The notes under the pieces were generated by a model, which ran no database searches, was not told the origin of the DNA, and saw only the letters and a list, made by a program, of their open reading frames with translations. This document shows positions 50,422-58,903 of a DNA stretch of 64,000 bases, piece by piece. The first letter of the stretch is position 1. Every line of letters begins with the position of its first letter. Source of the stretch: Mucilaginibacter straminoryzae (GTDB lineage: Bacteria > Bacteroidota > Bacteroidia > Sphingobacteriales > Sphingobacteriaceae); assembly GCF_022953055.1 (NCBI RefSeq), contig NZ_JALJEJ010000011.1, positions 78,371 through 142,370 on the forward strand. Direction: 5' to 3'. Position numbers and translations under genes: made by a program.

Positions 50422-51537
50422 CTATTTAAAATATTTAAAGTCCTGTCCGGCCTCTATGTTCAATAAAGTCTCATAAATCAGGCGGATCACGTTGTCCACG
50501 TCTTCTTTGTGGATCATCTCTACAGTGGTGTGCATATAACGCAGCGGAAGCGAGATCAGGGCTGATGGCACGCCATCGTTAGAATAAGCAAAGGCATCGG
50601 TATCTGTACCGGTAGAACGCGATGACGCCTGGCGCTGGAACGGAATACCTGCTTTTTGCGCAGTATCAACCAGTAGTTTGTTCAGGTTGTTTTGCACAGC
50701 CGGGGCATAGGATACTACCGGTCCGCGGCCGCATGCCAGATCACCCTGCACCACTTTGTTAATCATCGGTGTTTGGGTATCATGGGTAACATCTGTTACG
50801 ATGGCTACGTTTGGTTTAATATGATGGGCGATCATCTCGGCCCCGCGCAAACCAATTTCTTCCTGCACAGCATTCACAATGTACAGTCCGAACGGAAGGG
50901 TCTTGTTATTTTCCTTTAAAAGACGGGCAACTTCGGCAATCATGAAGCCACCGGCGCGGTTGTCCAATGCGCGGCCAACATAGTACCGATCATGCAGCAC
51001 CATAAACTCATCTTCGTAAGTAATCACGCAACCTACATGGATGCCCAGTTTTTCTACCTCTTCTTTAGAAGTGCAACCGCAATCCAGGAAGATGTTTTTC
51101 AGCGTAGGGGCTTCTTCTTTTTCGCCGCCCAGGCGGGTATGGATGGCAGGCCAGCCGAATACCGCTTTTACAATGCCATTATCGGTGTGGATGTTCACCC
51201 GTTTAGATGGCGCAATCTGGTGGTCTGAACCTCCGTTACGGATCACATAGATTAAACCATCGTTGGTGATATAGTTTACAAACCACGATATCTCATCGGC
51301 ATGGGCTTCTATTACCACCTTATATTCTGCCTGCGGGTTAATGATACCGACAGTAGTACCGTAGGTATCTACATAATAATCGTCGATATAGGGCTTAATG
51401 TATTCCAGCCAAAGTTGCTGGCCTTTCCACTCGAAACCGGTAGGTGAGGGGTTGTTGATGTATTTCTCGAAAAAAGCTAAAGAAGTTTCGGTAACAACGG
51501 GTTGATGTTGTTTAGATTCGTTTTCTTGTTCAGGCAT
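50422..51537 (-). CDS. M42 family metallopeptidase
   Basis: 371 residues. Dinuclear zinc motifs: AHADEISW (first His/Asp), ALDNRAGG (bridging Asp), QEEIGLRGA (catalytic Glu-Glu), DVTHD, and the C-terminal MHTTVEMIH (His). An aminopeptidase family (glutamyl aminopeptidase, tetrahedral TET type) that degrades peptides in the cytoplasm. A ~20-residue polar N-terminal extension precedes the fold. Confidence 0.93.
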   Translation of the reverse strand: MPEQENESKQHQPVVTETSLAFFEKYINNPSPTGFEWKGQQLWLEYIKPYIDDYYVDTYGTTVGIINPQAEYKVVIEAHADEISWFVNYITNDGLIYVIRNGGSDHQIAPSKRVNIHTDNGIVKAVFGWPAIHTRLGGEKEEAPTLKNIFLDCGCTSKEEVEKLGIHVGCVITYEDEFMVLHDRYYVGRALDNRAGGFMIAEVARLLKENNKTLPFGLYIVNAVQEEIGLRGAEMIAHHIKPNVAIVTDVTHDTQTPMINKVVQGDLACGRGPVVSYAPAVQNNLNKLLVDTAQKAGIPFQRQASSRSTGTDTDAFAYSNDGVPSALISLPLRYMHTTVEMIHKEDVDNVIRLIYETLLNIEAGQDFKYFK

Positions 51538-51642
51538 AGTATTTTAACACTTTACCGCATGCGCGGTTAGCAAATATAATAAAGCAGTTTTAATGAAGGA
51601 TAACGGTTAAAAGATCAAAAGGTTGACTGCGGGTTGATTAAT

Positions 51643-52056
51643 TTATAGTTTCTTTTCCATGATCTGGTAGTTAATACCTTTGCGTATGAATATATTGCCG
51701 GTAGCTGTAAAGCCATATTTGCGGTAAAAACCAAAGGCCGTATCCCTTGCGTTGCACCAGATGCGGGTGCCGCCCTCTGCACGGGCATAATCGGTAACGT
51801 AAGTTAACAGCGCTTCGCCGATCTTCTGCCCCTGCATATCTGCCCTTACGGCAAATTTCCGGAACTGGAAATCCTGCCCTTGTCTGAAAAGCGAAACCAC
51901 GGCCACCAACTGGTTATCCCTGAAGGCACCAAAGTGCATCCCATGGCTATCCTCTTCCATTTCCATCTGGTGTACCATTTCGTTCGGGTACAACTCGTCG
52001 CGACGCAAACGCCAGGTTAGCTCAGGGGTGATTTGTTCGATGTGGATGTTGTTCAT
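51643..52056 (-). CDS. GNAT family N-acetyltransferase
   Basis: 137 residues. Acetyl-CoA loop QGQKIGEALLTYV and the end FYRKYGFTATGNIF are GNAT marks, as are VAVVSLFRQG and FRKFAVRADMQ. Substrate unknown; a small generic acetyltransferase. Preceded by a heptamer-arm element that ends 5 bases before its ATG. Confidence 0.9.
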   Translation of the reverse strand: MNNIHIEQITPELTWRLRRDELYPNEMVHQMEMEEDSHGMHFGAFRDNQLVAVVSLFRQGQDFQFRKFAVRADMQGQKIGEALLTYVTDYARAEGGTRIWCNARDTAFGFYRKYGFTATGNIFIRKGINYQIMEKKL

Positions 52057-52061
52057 GAATT

Positions 52062-52285
52062 AAGAGCCAAGATACGAGTAGTTGCAAACAAGAGTCAAGA
52101 TACACAAGAATCAAGAGAATATTCGCGGACATTGAATGACAGTTTGCTCAGTTTTCATAGTCATCACTTGCTGCAAGCGAGCGACTGCTTAGAGACTTCC
52201 TACTGTTACCCCTCCCCAACCCTCCCGATGGAGGGAATGTTTCTTATGTTAGCTATTGATTCTTGGCTCTTGTTTCTTGCCTCTC
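52062..52285 (-). repeat. Heptamer-arm hairpin element, carboxyl transferase-GNAT gap
   Basis: On the minus strand the first arm starts directly after the stop codon at 52286: GAGAGGC, AAGAAAC, AAGAGCC, AAGAATC. The second arm, read on plus, is AAGAGCC, AAGATAC, GAGTAGT, TGCAAAC, AAGAGTC, AAGATAC, ACAAGAA, TCAAGAG in unbroken 7-base phase from 52062 to 52117. The arms are complementary and enclose a REP-like hairpin. Confidence 0.85.
52159..52186. repeat. Solitary diverged REP hairpin
   Basis: AGTC...CTTG-CTG-CAAG...GCGACT, a 28-base imperfect palindrome with the outer AGTC/GACT pairing of the RAYT-linked REPs. It sits in the loop of the heptamer-arm element. Confidence 0.6.
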
Positions 52286-53827
52286 TTACAACGGTATATT
52301 CCCGTGCTTTTTACGCGGGCTGTTCACCACCTTATTCTCCAGCATTTTAAACGCATTGATCAATTTCTTACGGGTTTCTGATGGTTCTATCACTTCGTCT
52401 ATAAAGCCGCGTTCGGCAGCACGGTAAGGATTGGCAAACTTGTCAGAGTAGAGCTGTTCCATTTCGCGCCACTTCGCTTCAGGGTCTGCCGCACTGCTGA
52501 TCTCGCGCTTAAAGATAATCTCCGCGGCCCCTTTGGCCCCCATCACAGCAATTTCGGCAGAAGGCCAGGCAAAGTTCATGTCAGCACCAATGTGTTTAGA
52601 GTTCATCACGTCGTAAGCACCACCGTAGGCTTTTCGGGTTATGACGGTAACGCGCGGAACAGTAGCTTCACAGAAGGCATAAAGCAGCTTTGCACCGTTG
52701 GTAATAATAGCGTTCCACTCCTGGTCTGTCCCCGGTAAAAAGCCAGGCACATCTTCAAATACCAGCAGGGGAATGTTAAAGCTATCGCAGAAACGGACAA
52801 AGCGTGCGCCTTTGGTGGATGAATGTATATCAAGCACGCCGGCCAGGTAAGCAGGCTGATTAGCCACAATGCCAATGCTGCGACCGGCGATACGCCCAAA
52901 GCCCACCACCAAGTTAGGGGCAAAATCTTTATGCACTTCCAAAAAAGAGCCCTCGTCTATAATAGTTTCAATTACTTCGCGCATGTCATACGGTTGCGAG
53001 GCGTTCTCTGGCAGCAGGTTGTTTAGCGCTGGCCTGCTTTCGTCCTTAGCCTCATAAGGCAGGGCAGGGGCGGTTTCTTCACAGTTCTGCGGCATATAGC
53101 TCAGCAGTTTTTTAATATGCTGAATAGCTTCAATTTCATTGGCACACGCAAAATGCGTTACGCCCGATTTGGTGGCATGCGTATTGGCGCCGCCCAGTTC
53201 TTCGGAGCTTACCTCTTCATGTGTTACGGTTTTCACCACGTTAGGGCCGGTGACGAACATGTACGAGGTATTTTCCACCATCAGGATAAAATCGGTGATC
53301 GCAGGCGAATAAACAGCGCCACCCGCACACGGGCCCATAATGGCAGAGATCTGCGGTACTACACCGGATGCCAGGGTATTGCGGTAAAAAATATCAGCAT
53401 AACCGCCTAATGATACCACCCCTTCCTGTATACGCGCACCACCAGAATCATTCAACCCAATCAGCGGGACGCCGTTTTGCAGGGCAAGGTCCATAATCTT
53501 ACAGATCTTTTCTGCATGGGTTTCCGAGAGCGATCCGCCGAACACGGTAAAGTCCTGCGAAAAAACATAAACCGGGCGCCCATTAATAGTACCGTAACCG
53601 GTAATTACACCATCGCCGGGGTATTGTTCCTTTTCCATCCCGAAATCGGTAGAACGGTGTACCACCAGCATGCCTATTTCCTGGAAAGAACCTTCGTCTA
53701 CCAGGAAATGCAGCCTTTCGCGGGCGGTTAATTTTCCTTTTTTATGCTGGCTGTCCACGCGGGCTTGTCCGCCTGCGGCGATAGCTTGTTCGCGTTTTTG
53801 CTTCAGGATTTCAATCTTCTTATCCAC
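52286..53827 (-). CDS. Acyl-CoA carboxylase, carboxyltransferase (beta) subunit
   Basis: 513 residues, two crotonase-like halves. N-terminal acyl-CoA oxyanion region GLNDSGGARIQEG; IMGPCAGGAVYSPAI; C-terminal carboxybiotin half GARFVRFCDSFNIPLL, TRKAYGGAYDVM and FAWPSAEIAVMG. Most like propionyl-CoA carboxylase beta (pccB), but the acetyl-/methylmalonyl-type cannot be excluded. The biotin carboxylase and carrier genes are not in the window. Confidence 0.92.
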   Translation of the reverse strand: MDKKIEILKQKREQAIAAGGQARVDSQHKKGKLTARERLHFLVDEGSFQEIGMLVVHRSTDFGMEKEQYPGDGVITGYGTINGRPVYVFSQDFTVFGGSLSETHAEKICKIMDLALQNGVPLIGLNDSGGARIQEGVVSLGGYADIFYRNTLASGVVPQISAIMGPCAGGAVYSPAITDFILMVENTSYMFVTGPNVVKTVTHEEVSSEELGGANTHATKSGVTHFACANEIEAIQHIKKLLSYMPQNCEETAPALPYEAKDESRPALNNLLPENASQPYDMREVIETIIDEGSFLEVHKDFAPNLVVGFGRIAGRSIGIVANQPAYLAGVLDIHSSTKGARFVRFCDSFNIPLLVFEDVPGFLPGTDQEWNAIITNGAKLLYAFCEATVPRVTVITRKAYGGAYDVMNSKHIGADMNFAWPSAEIAVMGAKGAAEIIFKREISSAADPEAKWREMEQLYSDKFANPYRAAERGFIDEVIEPSETRKKLINAFKMLENKVVNSPRKKHGNIPL

Positions 53828-53976
53828 GGTAGTCTATTGGTTTGGGCTTAAAAGTAGCGATTGTATAATGATAATTGCAAAAATTAAAAGGCTGCAAACC
53901 AATAAGCAAAGCGCCTGTTAAGGTTATCTGGTTGTAAAAAAGCTCAACTAAACGTTAAAAGCTAAGATTGCTTTGT

Positions 53977-53984
53977 TATATTTG
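53977..53984 (+). promoter_or_regulatory. -7 box upstream of a GTG start
   Basis: TATATTTG matches TANNTTTG exactly. Expected transcription start is about 53990, which coincides with the GTG at 53991. No clear TTTG at -33. Confidence 0.4.
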
Positions 53985-53990
53985 CTCAAA

Positions 53991-54326
53991 GTGAAACTGC
54001 GAAACTTAAAAATATGGATCTGCATGCTGTTTATGGGCATCTTTGTTGTGAAGATGCTGATATCGGTAGCGCCCGCATTTTTATGTCTGAACAGTAAGAC
54101 CGTCCACGCTGCTATTATGCAGTTGGAGCAAGAGACCAAGAACGAAAAGGAAGATCCGGATAAGGATGCCTTTAAAGAGAAAAAGTCTTTTGACGAAGAT
54201 TTGTACTGCTTTGACTTTGAGCACGTGCATTTTACGCAGGAGATCAACAGGCTCCATAACCTCGAAAAGTCGCTGTATCAACAGGTATATCATCCTGTAG
54301 TACCTACCCCGCCTCCCAACGCATAA
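53991..54326 (+). CDS. Small membrane-anchored protein
   Basis: 111 residues from GTG 53991 (VKLRNLKIWICMLFMGIFVVKM). One N-terminal transmembrane helix, then a charged region (EQETKNEKEDPDKDAFKEKKSFDEDLY) and a Pro-rich end (YHPVVPTPPPNA). An upstream TTG at 53973 would overlap the -7 box and is less likely. No family recognised. The 282-base gap after it holds two small hairpins (GTATCCG/CGGATAC near 54478-54494 and CGGAC/GTCCG at 54585-54601) and no gene. Confidence 0.65.
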   Translation: MKLRNLKIWICMLFMGIFVVKMLISVAPAFLCLNSKTVHAAIMQLEQETKNEKEDPDKDAFKEKKSFDEDLYCFDFEHVHFTQEINRLHNLEKSLYQQVYHPVVPTPPPNA

Positions 54327-54608
54327 TTTTATTTATCGCCAGGCTGATGTCGTGGCGATGAATTGCTGACGCATAACCGGGCGGTTTTATTCGCTTTGTT
54401 ATCGGTTGCGCTTGTACAGTTATGCTGTTAAAGCGACTATCCGGGCTATACCCTTCAGCAATTCCATCCATTATGAAGTATCCGTCGCGGATACGGAGAA
54501 TCCAATTTTTTAATTATTAACTGGTACTACCAATAAGTTCCATTACTGAATAGCTTGGACTTAAACGGGTATCAGAAAGCAAAACGGACCAAAGCTGTCC
54601 GGAAATAA

Positions 54609-55325
54609 ATGAATCAGATCATCAAATCTCAAGATAACACTACCGTGGAAAATCAACATCATCAATACGAACAAGATAGCTATCAATCACTGATTGACGG
54701 AAATATAAACTGGGTGAATAACCGGGTGAAAGAAGACCCTGAGTTTTTTACCCGTCTGGCAAAAGGCCAAAGCCCCGAAGTGTTGTGGATCGGCTGTTCG
54801 GACAGCCGCGTACCGGCGAATGAAGTAACAGGCACGCAACCAGGCGAAATTTTTGTTCATCGTAACATTGCCAACATGTGTGTGCATACGGATATGAACA
54901 TGCTTTCGGTACTGGACTATGCCGTTAACGTATTAAAAGTAAAACATGTAATTGTAGCCGGCCATTACGGCTGCGGCGGGGTAGCCGCTGCGCTAACGAA
55001 TAAACAATTTGGTCTGATAGATAACTGGCTGCGGAACATTAAAGATGTATACCGTCTGCACAGCCACGAATTAGACCGTATTACGGATGAAAAAGCAAAA
55101 GTGAACCGTTTAGTAGAACTTAACGTTACTGAACAGGTTTACAATCTATGTAAAACCACCATTGTACAGAACGCCTGGAATGACGGCCGCGAATTAAGCG
55201 TGCATGGCTGGATAATAGACCTTAGTTCTGGCCTGGTGAAAGATTTAAAAGTGAGCAGCAATGCCGCACATCATTTAGGATATGTTTACCAGGTAGAGGA
55301 ACTACAAGTTGTTGAAACGCATTAA
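54609..55325 (+). CDS. Beta-class carbonic anhydrase (first copy)
   Basis: 238 residues. Zinc ligands in WIGCSDSRVPANE (Cys, Asp-Arg dyad) and GHYGCGGV (His, Cys). Converts CO2 and bicarbonate in the cytoplasm. The middle ~170 residues are close to the paralogue at 56166-56828 (for example NIANM, MNMLSVLDYAVNVLKVKHVIV). An N-terminal extension of about 25 residues is polar. Separated from the next gene by a terminator. Confidence 0.96.
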   Translation: MNQIIKSQDNTTVENQHHQYEQDSYQSLIDGNINWVNNRVKEDPEFFTRLAKGQSPEVLWIGCSDSRVPANEVTGTQPGEIFVHRNIANMCVHTDMNMLSVLDYAVNVLKVKHVIVAGHYGCGGVAAALTNKQFGLIDNWLRNIKDVYRLHSHELDRITDEKAKVNRLVELNVTEQVYNLCKTTIVQNAWNDGRELSVHGWIIDLSSGLVKDLKVSSNAAHHLGYVYQVEELQVVETH

Positions 55326-55358
55326 GGGGTACCTTAATACTTTTAGTTGAGTTGATCG

Positions 55359-55390
55359 CTCCCGGCTCGGGTAGCCGGGGGCTTTTTTTG
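55359..55390 (+). terminator. Intrinsic terminator after first carbonic anhydrase
   Basis: GCTCCCGGCT pairs with AGCCGGGGGC with a T-G pairing, followed by seven T. Downstream genes therefore likely have their own promoter or depend on read-through. Confidence 0.8.
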
Positions 55391-55413
55391 AAAACATTCG
55401 TTTAAATTAATCT

Positions 55414-56160
55414 ATGCTACGAAAAGCAAAGAACGACAGATCGCTGCGGGAGAACCTGATGCTGGCCTCTTCCACTGCATTTGTTTCAGGGGGGATAAAC
55501 GTTGCCAGTATTATTGCATTTCTGGCCTTTACCACCAATGTTACCGGCCATGTAGCTAAACTGGCCCATCACGTGGTAGAGCAGAATATAAGGGAACTGG
55601 TATTGTTTGTGGTATGGTTGCTGCTGTTCTTTTTAGGGGCCTTTACCGCAAATTTTATTATACGCTCGCTGGAGCGGAAGAGCTTATACCGGGCGCATAC
55701 TACGCCGGTTTTTATTGAGGTGGTACTGCTGGTGCTTATTGCTATTTATGGCGATAATTTCTATAATGATTCGCAGACGGAGCGCGAAATTTTGATAGGC
55801 ACTCTACTGTTTACCATGGGTTTGCAGAACAGCATGGTTTCCACTGTTTCCGGCGGTTTGGTTAAAACCAGCCACCTTACCGGCTTGTTTACAGACCTTG
55901 GTGGAGAAGTATCCGAATATTTTCATCCAAACGTATCAGGCAAGGATGTCACAAAAAATAAAATCTATATTCGCCTCACCATTCTTACCTTTTATATTAC
56001 AGGTGGAGTGATTGGCGGTTATTTTTTCAACCGTTACAATTTTGCAATGTTTTACATTTTTCCGGTAATATTGCTAACGATCATTTACTATGACTTATCG
56101 CCGATTGCGTTGCACAAACTGGAACGATTTTTCTGGCGATCGAAAAACATTAATGCTTAA
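55414..56160 (+). CDS. YoaK-family (DUF1275) membrane protein
   Basis: 248 residues, about six to seven transmembrane helices. DUF1275 marks: SGGINVASIIAFLAFTTNVTGHVAKLA and LFTMGLQNSMVSTVSGGLVKTSHLTGLFTDLG. Function of the family is unknown; transport is likely. Ends 5 bases before the second carbonic anhydrase, so the two are one operon. Confidence 0.88.
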   Translation: MLRKAKNDRSLRENLMLASSTAFVSGGINVASIIAFLAFTTNVTGHVAKLAHHVVEQNIRELVLFVVWLLLFFLGAFTANFIIRSLERKSLYRAHTTPVFIEVVLLVLIAIYGDNFYNDSQTEREILIGTLLFTMGLQNSMVSTVSGGLVKTSHLTGLFTDLGGEVSEYFHPNVSGKDVTKNKIYIRLTILTFYITGGVIGGYFFNRYNFAMFYIFPVILLTIIYYDLSPIALHKLERFFWRSKNINA

Positions 56161-56165
56161 AAATT

Positions 56166-56828
56166 ATGTGCGCTAAAACCACAAAGTACCATACACACGA
56201 CATCAGCTACGATGCGTTATTAAACGGCAACAAACAGTTTGTAGCCGATACACTGAAAGAAGACCCGGATTATTTTACGAAGCTTGCATCTGGGCAGCAG
56301 CCGCCCGTTTTATGGATCGGTTGTGCAGATAGCCGCGTGCCTGCTAATCAGATCACCAATACTAACCCGGGCGAGATATTTGTTCACCGGAATATCGCCA
56401 ACATGGTGATCCACTCAGATATGAACATGCTGTCTGTACTTGACTATGCCGTTAACGTGCTGAAAGTAAAACACGTGATTGTGACCGGGCATTATGGTTG
56501 CGGTGGCGTAATTGCCGCTATGAGCCATAAACAGTTCGGGCTGATTGATAACTGGCTCCGCCACATCAAAGATGTGTACCGTTTGCATTCGTCCGAATTA
56601 GATGCCATTGAAAACGAAGAACAACGGGCAGACCGCCTGGTAGAACTGAACGTGGTGGAGAATGTATACAACCTTTGCAAAACCTCTATCGTTCAAAACG
56701 CCTGGAAAAACGAACAGACGTTAAGTGTACACGGTTGGGTATACTCGCTGAAAACAGGTTTCATTAAAGACCTGAAAGTTAGCCGCACTAATGGCGATGA
56801 CATCAGCGGTGTATTTAAGTTTGAATAG
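56166..56828 (+). CDS. Beta-class carbonic anhydrase (second copy)
   Basis: 220 residues. WIGCADSRVPANQ and GHYGCGGV supply the zinc ligands. Paralogue of 54609-55325 with a shorter N-terminus. Coupled to the YoaK-type membrane protein, which suggests carbonate or bicarbonate supply at the membrane (inference). Confidence 0.96.
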   Translation: MCAKTTKYHTHDISYDALLNGNKQFVADTLKEDPDYFTKLASGQQPPVLWIGCADSRVPANQITNTNPGEIFVHRNIANMVIHSDMNMLSVLDYAVNVLKVKHVIVTGHYGCGGVIAAMSHKQFGLIDNWLRHIKDVYRLHSSELDAIENEEQRADRLVELNVVENVYNLCKTSIVQNAWKNEQTLSVHGWVYSLKTGFIKDLKVSRTNGDDISGVFKFE

Positions 56829-56840
56829 CACTATTGGAGA

Positions 56841-56875
56841 AGCCAGAAATAAGAGGCCAGAAACAAGATTCAAGA
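56841..56875 (+). repeat. Heptamer tract (single arm) after second carbonic anhydrase
   Basis: AGCCAGA, AATAAGA, GGCCAGA, AACAAGA, TTCAAGA in 7-base phase, beginning 12 bases after the stop. Followed by a decayed dispersed repeat (TTGCGAGCTGCGATAGCAGCGCGGCAATC, split here by description, to about 56915). Confidence 0.75.
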
Positions 56876-56960
56876 TTGTCTTTGCGAGCTGCGATAGCAG
56901 CGCGGCAATCTTCTGAATTAGATTATGCAAGATAAATCAGCGATGCTCTGATATTAACAA

Positions 56961-56986
56961 AAAGGCGCGCCATCTGGCGCGCCTTT
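56961..56986 (-). terminator. Terminator after pruA
   Basis: AAAGGCGCGCC and GGCGCGCCTTT form a perfect 11-bp stem with ATCT loop; on the minus strand a T run follows. It can also stop transcription from the carbonic anhydrase side. Confidence 0.9.
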
Positions 56987-57005
56987 ACAATATATTTCCT
57001 AAAAA

Positions 57006-58640
57006 CTAAACCTCTTTATTCAAAAACGGGTAGCGGTAATCTTTCGGCGGATCAAAGGTTTCTTTGATCGTACGCGGAGATACCCAGCGTAACAGGTTTA
57101 ACATAGAACCGGCTTTATCATTCGTGCCGGAACCGCGGGCGCCGCCGAATGGCTGCTGACCCACTACTGCACCTGTCGGTTTGTCGTTCACGTAGAAGTT
57201 ACCAGCGGCATTACGTAAGCCATGCGTTGCTTTGCTAACCGCATAACGGTCCTGCGCGATGATAGAACCCGTCAGCGCGTATTTACCGGTCTTCTCGATA
57301 ATTTCCAGCATCTTATCAAACTCCTGGTCTTCATACACATAAACGGTTAATACCGGGCCGAAGAGTTCTTCGCACATGGTTACATAAAACGGATCCTGTA
57401 CACGCAGAACAGTCGGCGTGATGAACCATCCCTGGCTTTTATCATAAGTACCGCCCGAAACAACTTCAACATCAGGATCAGCCATGGCGTTATCAATATA
57501 CTTCGCCAGTTTATCAAAAGAACGCTCGTCGATCACCGCGTTGATAAAGTTCTCGAAGTCTTCAACCGGACCAACTTTAAAAGTAGCCATTTCGGCAACA
57601 AGTTTTTCCTGCAAGGCAGGCCACAGCGACTGCGGAATGTATGCCCTTGACGCAGCGGAACATTTCTGTCCCTGGTATTCAAAAGCGCCGCGCAGCAAAG
57701 CAACGTTCAGTACGTCTATATCGGCACTCGGGTGGGCCAGCACAAAGTCTTTACCACCGGTTTCGCCGACAATGCGCGGGTATGATTTATACAAATGGAT
57801 ATTTTCGCCGATGGTCTTCCAAAGGTTCTGGAAAACGCCGGTAGAGCCGGTGAAATGCAAACCTGCAAACTCGGGGTGACGGAAAATTACATCACCTGCA
57901 ACCGGGCCGTCGGTGTAGATCAGGTTAACTACGCCCGCAGGTAAACCGGCTTCCAGGAACACCTGCATAATTACATTAGCGGCATAGATCTGCGTTGGCG
58001 CAGGTTTCCAAACCACTACGTTACCCATTAACGCTGGCGCAGCACAAAGGTTTCCGGCAATAGCGGTAAAGTTAAAAGGCGTAATAGCGAACACGAAACC
58101 TTCTAACGGACGGTACTCTAACCGGTTCCAGATACCTTTGGCGCTTTGTGGCTGCTGCTGGTAAATCTCGGTCATGAAATGCACGTTGAACCGCAGGAAA
58201 TCTATCAGTTCACAGGCCGAATCTATTTCTGCCTGGTAGGCATTTTTGCTTTGGCCAAGCATGGTCGCCGCGTTGATCCTGGCGCGGTAAGGACCGGCGA
58301 TCAGGTCTGCCGCTTTCAGGAATATGGCAGCGCGATCTTCCCATGCCAGGTTTTCCCAGGCATCCTTTGCAGCTAAGGCAGCAGTAATTGCCGCCTCAAC
58401 GTGGCTCGCATCACCTTCGTGATAAGTGGCCAGCACGTGCTTATGGTCATGTGGGGGGCGTATTTCAAACGTTTTACCTGTGCGTACCTGTTCGTTGCCG
58501 ATGTACATAGGTATGTCAAGTTGCTGACTGCGTGCTTCGGTAAGAGCGGCCTTCAGTGCGGCACGTTCTACACTACGCGGGCCGTAATTTAATACGGGTT
58601 CGTTAACGGGCGCAGGCACATTAAAAAATCCTTTTAGCAT
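57006..58640 (-). CDS. pruA: L-glutamate gamma-semialdehyde (P5C) dehydrogenase
   Basis: 544 residues of the aldehyde dehydrogenase superfamily. Catalytic Cys in EYQGQKCSAASRAY and the general-base region GETGGKDF. The N-terminus (LNYGPRSVERAALKAAL) is that of the ALDH4-type stand-alone enzyme. Oxidises P5C semialdehyde to glutamate in proline degradation. No proline dehydrogenase is adjacent. Preceded by a 263-base gap with no recognisable gene. Confidence 0.95.
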   Translation of the reverse strand: MLKGFFNVPAPVNEPVLNYGPRSVERAALKAALTEARSQQLDIPMYIGNEQVRTGKTFEIRPPHDHKHVLATYHEGDASHVEAAITAALAAKDAWENLAWEDRAAIFLKAADLIAGPYRARINAATMLGQSKNAYQAEIDSACELIDFLRFNVHFMTEIYQQQPQSAKGIWNRLEYRPLEGFVFAITPFNFTAIAGNLCAAPALMGNVVVWKPAPTQIYAANVIMQVFLEAGLPAGVVNLIYTDGPVAGDVIFRHPEFAGLHFTGSTGVFQNLWKTIGENIHLYKSYPRIVGETGGKDFVLAHPSADIDVLNVALLRGAFEYQGQKCSAASRAYIPQSLWPALQEKLVAEMATFKVGPVEDFENFINAVIDERSFDKLAKYIDNAMADPDVEVVSGGTYDKSQGWFITPTVLRVQDPFYVTMCEELFGPVLTVYVYEDQEFDKMLEIIEKTGKYALTGSIIAQDRYAVSKATHGLRNAAGNFYVNDKPTGAVVGQQPFGGARGSGTNDKAGSMLNLLRWVSPRTIKETFDPPKDYRYPFLNKEV

Positions 58641-58903
58641 AGCTGATATTTTGGTTGGTGCAAAGATAAGCTTAAAGCAGTCGTAATGTGTGGCTCCTGC
58701 GTAAATTTGATAGTGTGCTGTAAGTTACGCGAGGTGCTGCTGGTTCATGGCGGAAGGACTTAAAATTCCCGCTCCTTTGGAGAGAGGGCTAGTGAGAGGC
58801 CTGTGTAACAAATGTAGTTACAAATGAGAATTTTACAGCTTTACGAGGATCTGCCTGTAACATTTAAATACTTTCGCCCTCTAATTCAAAAAATCATTAT
58901 TTA

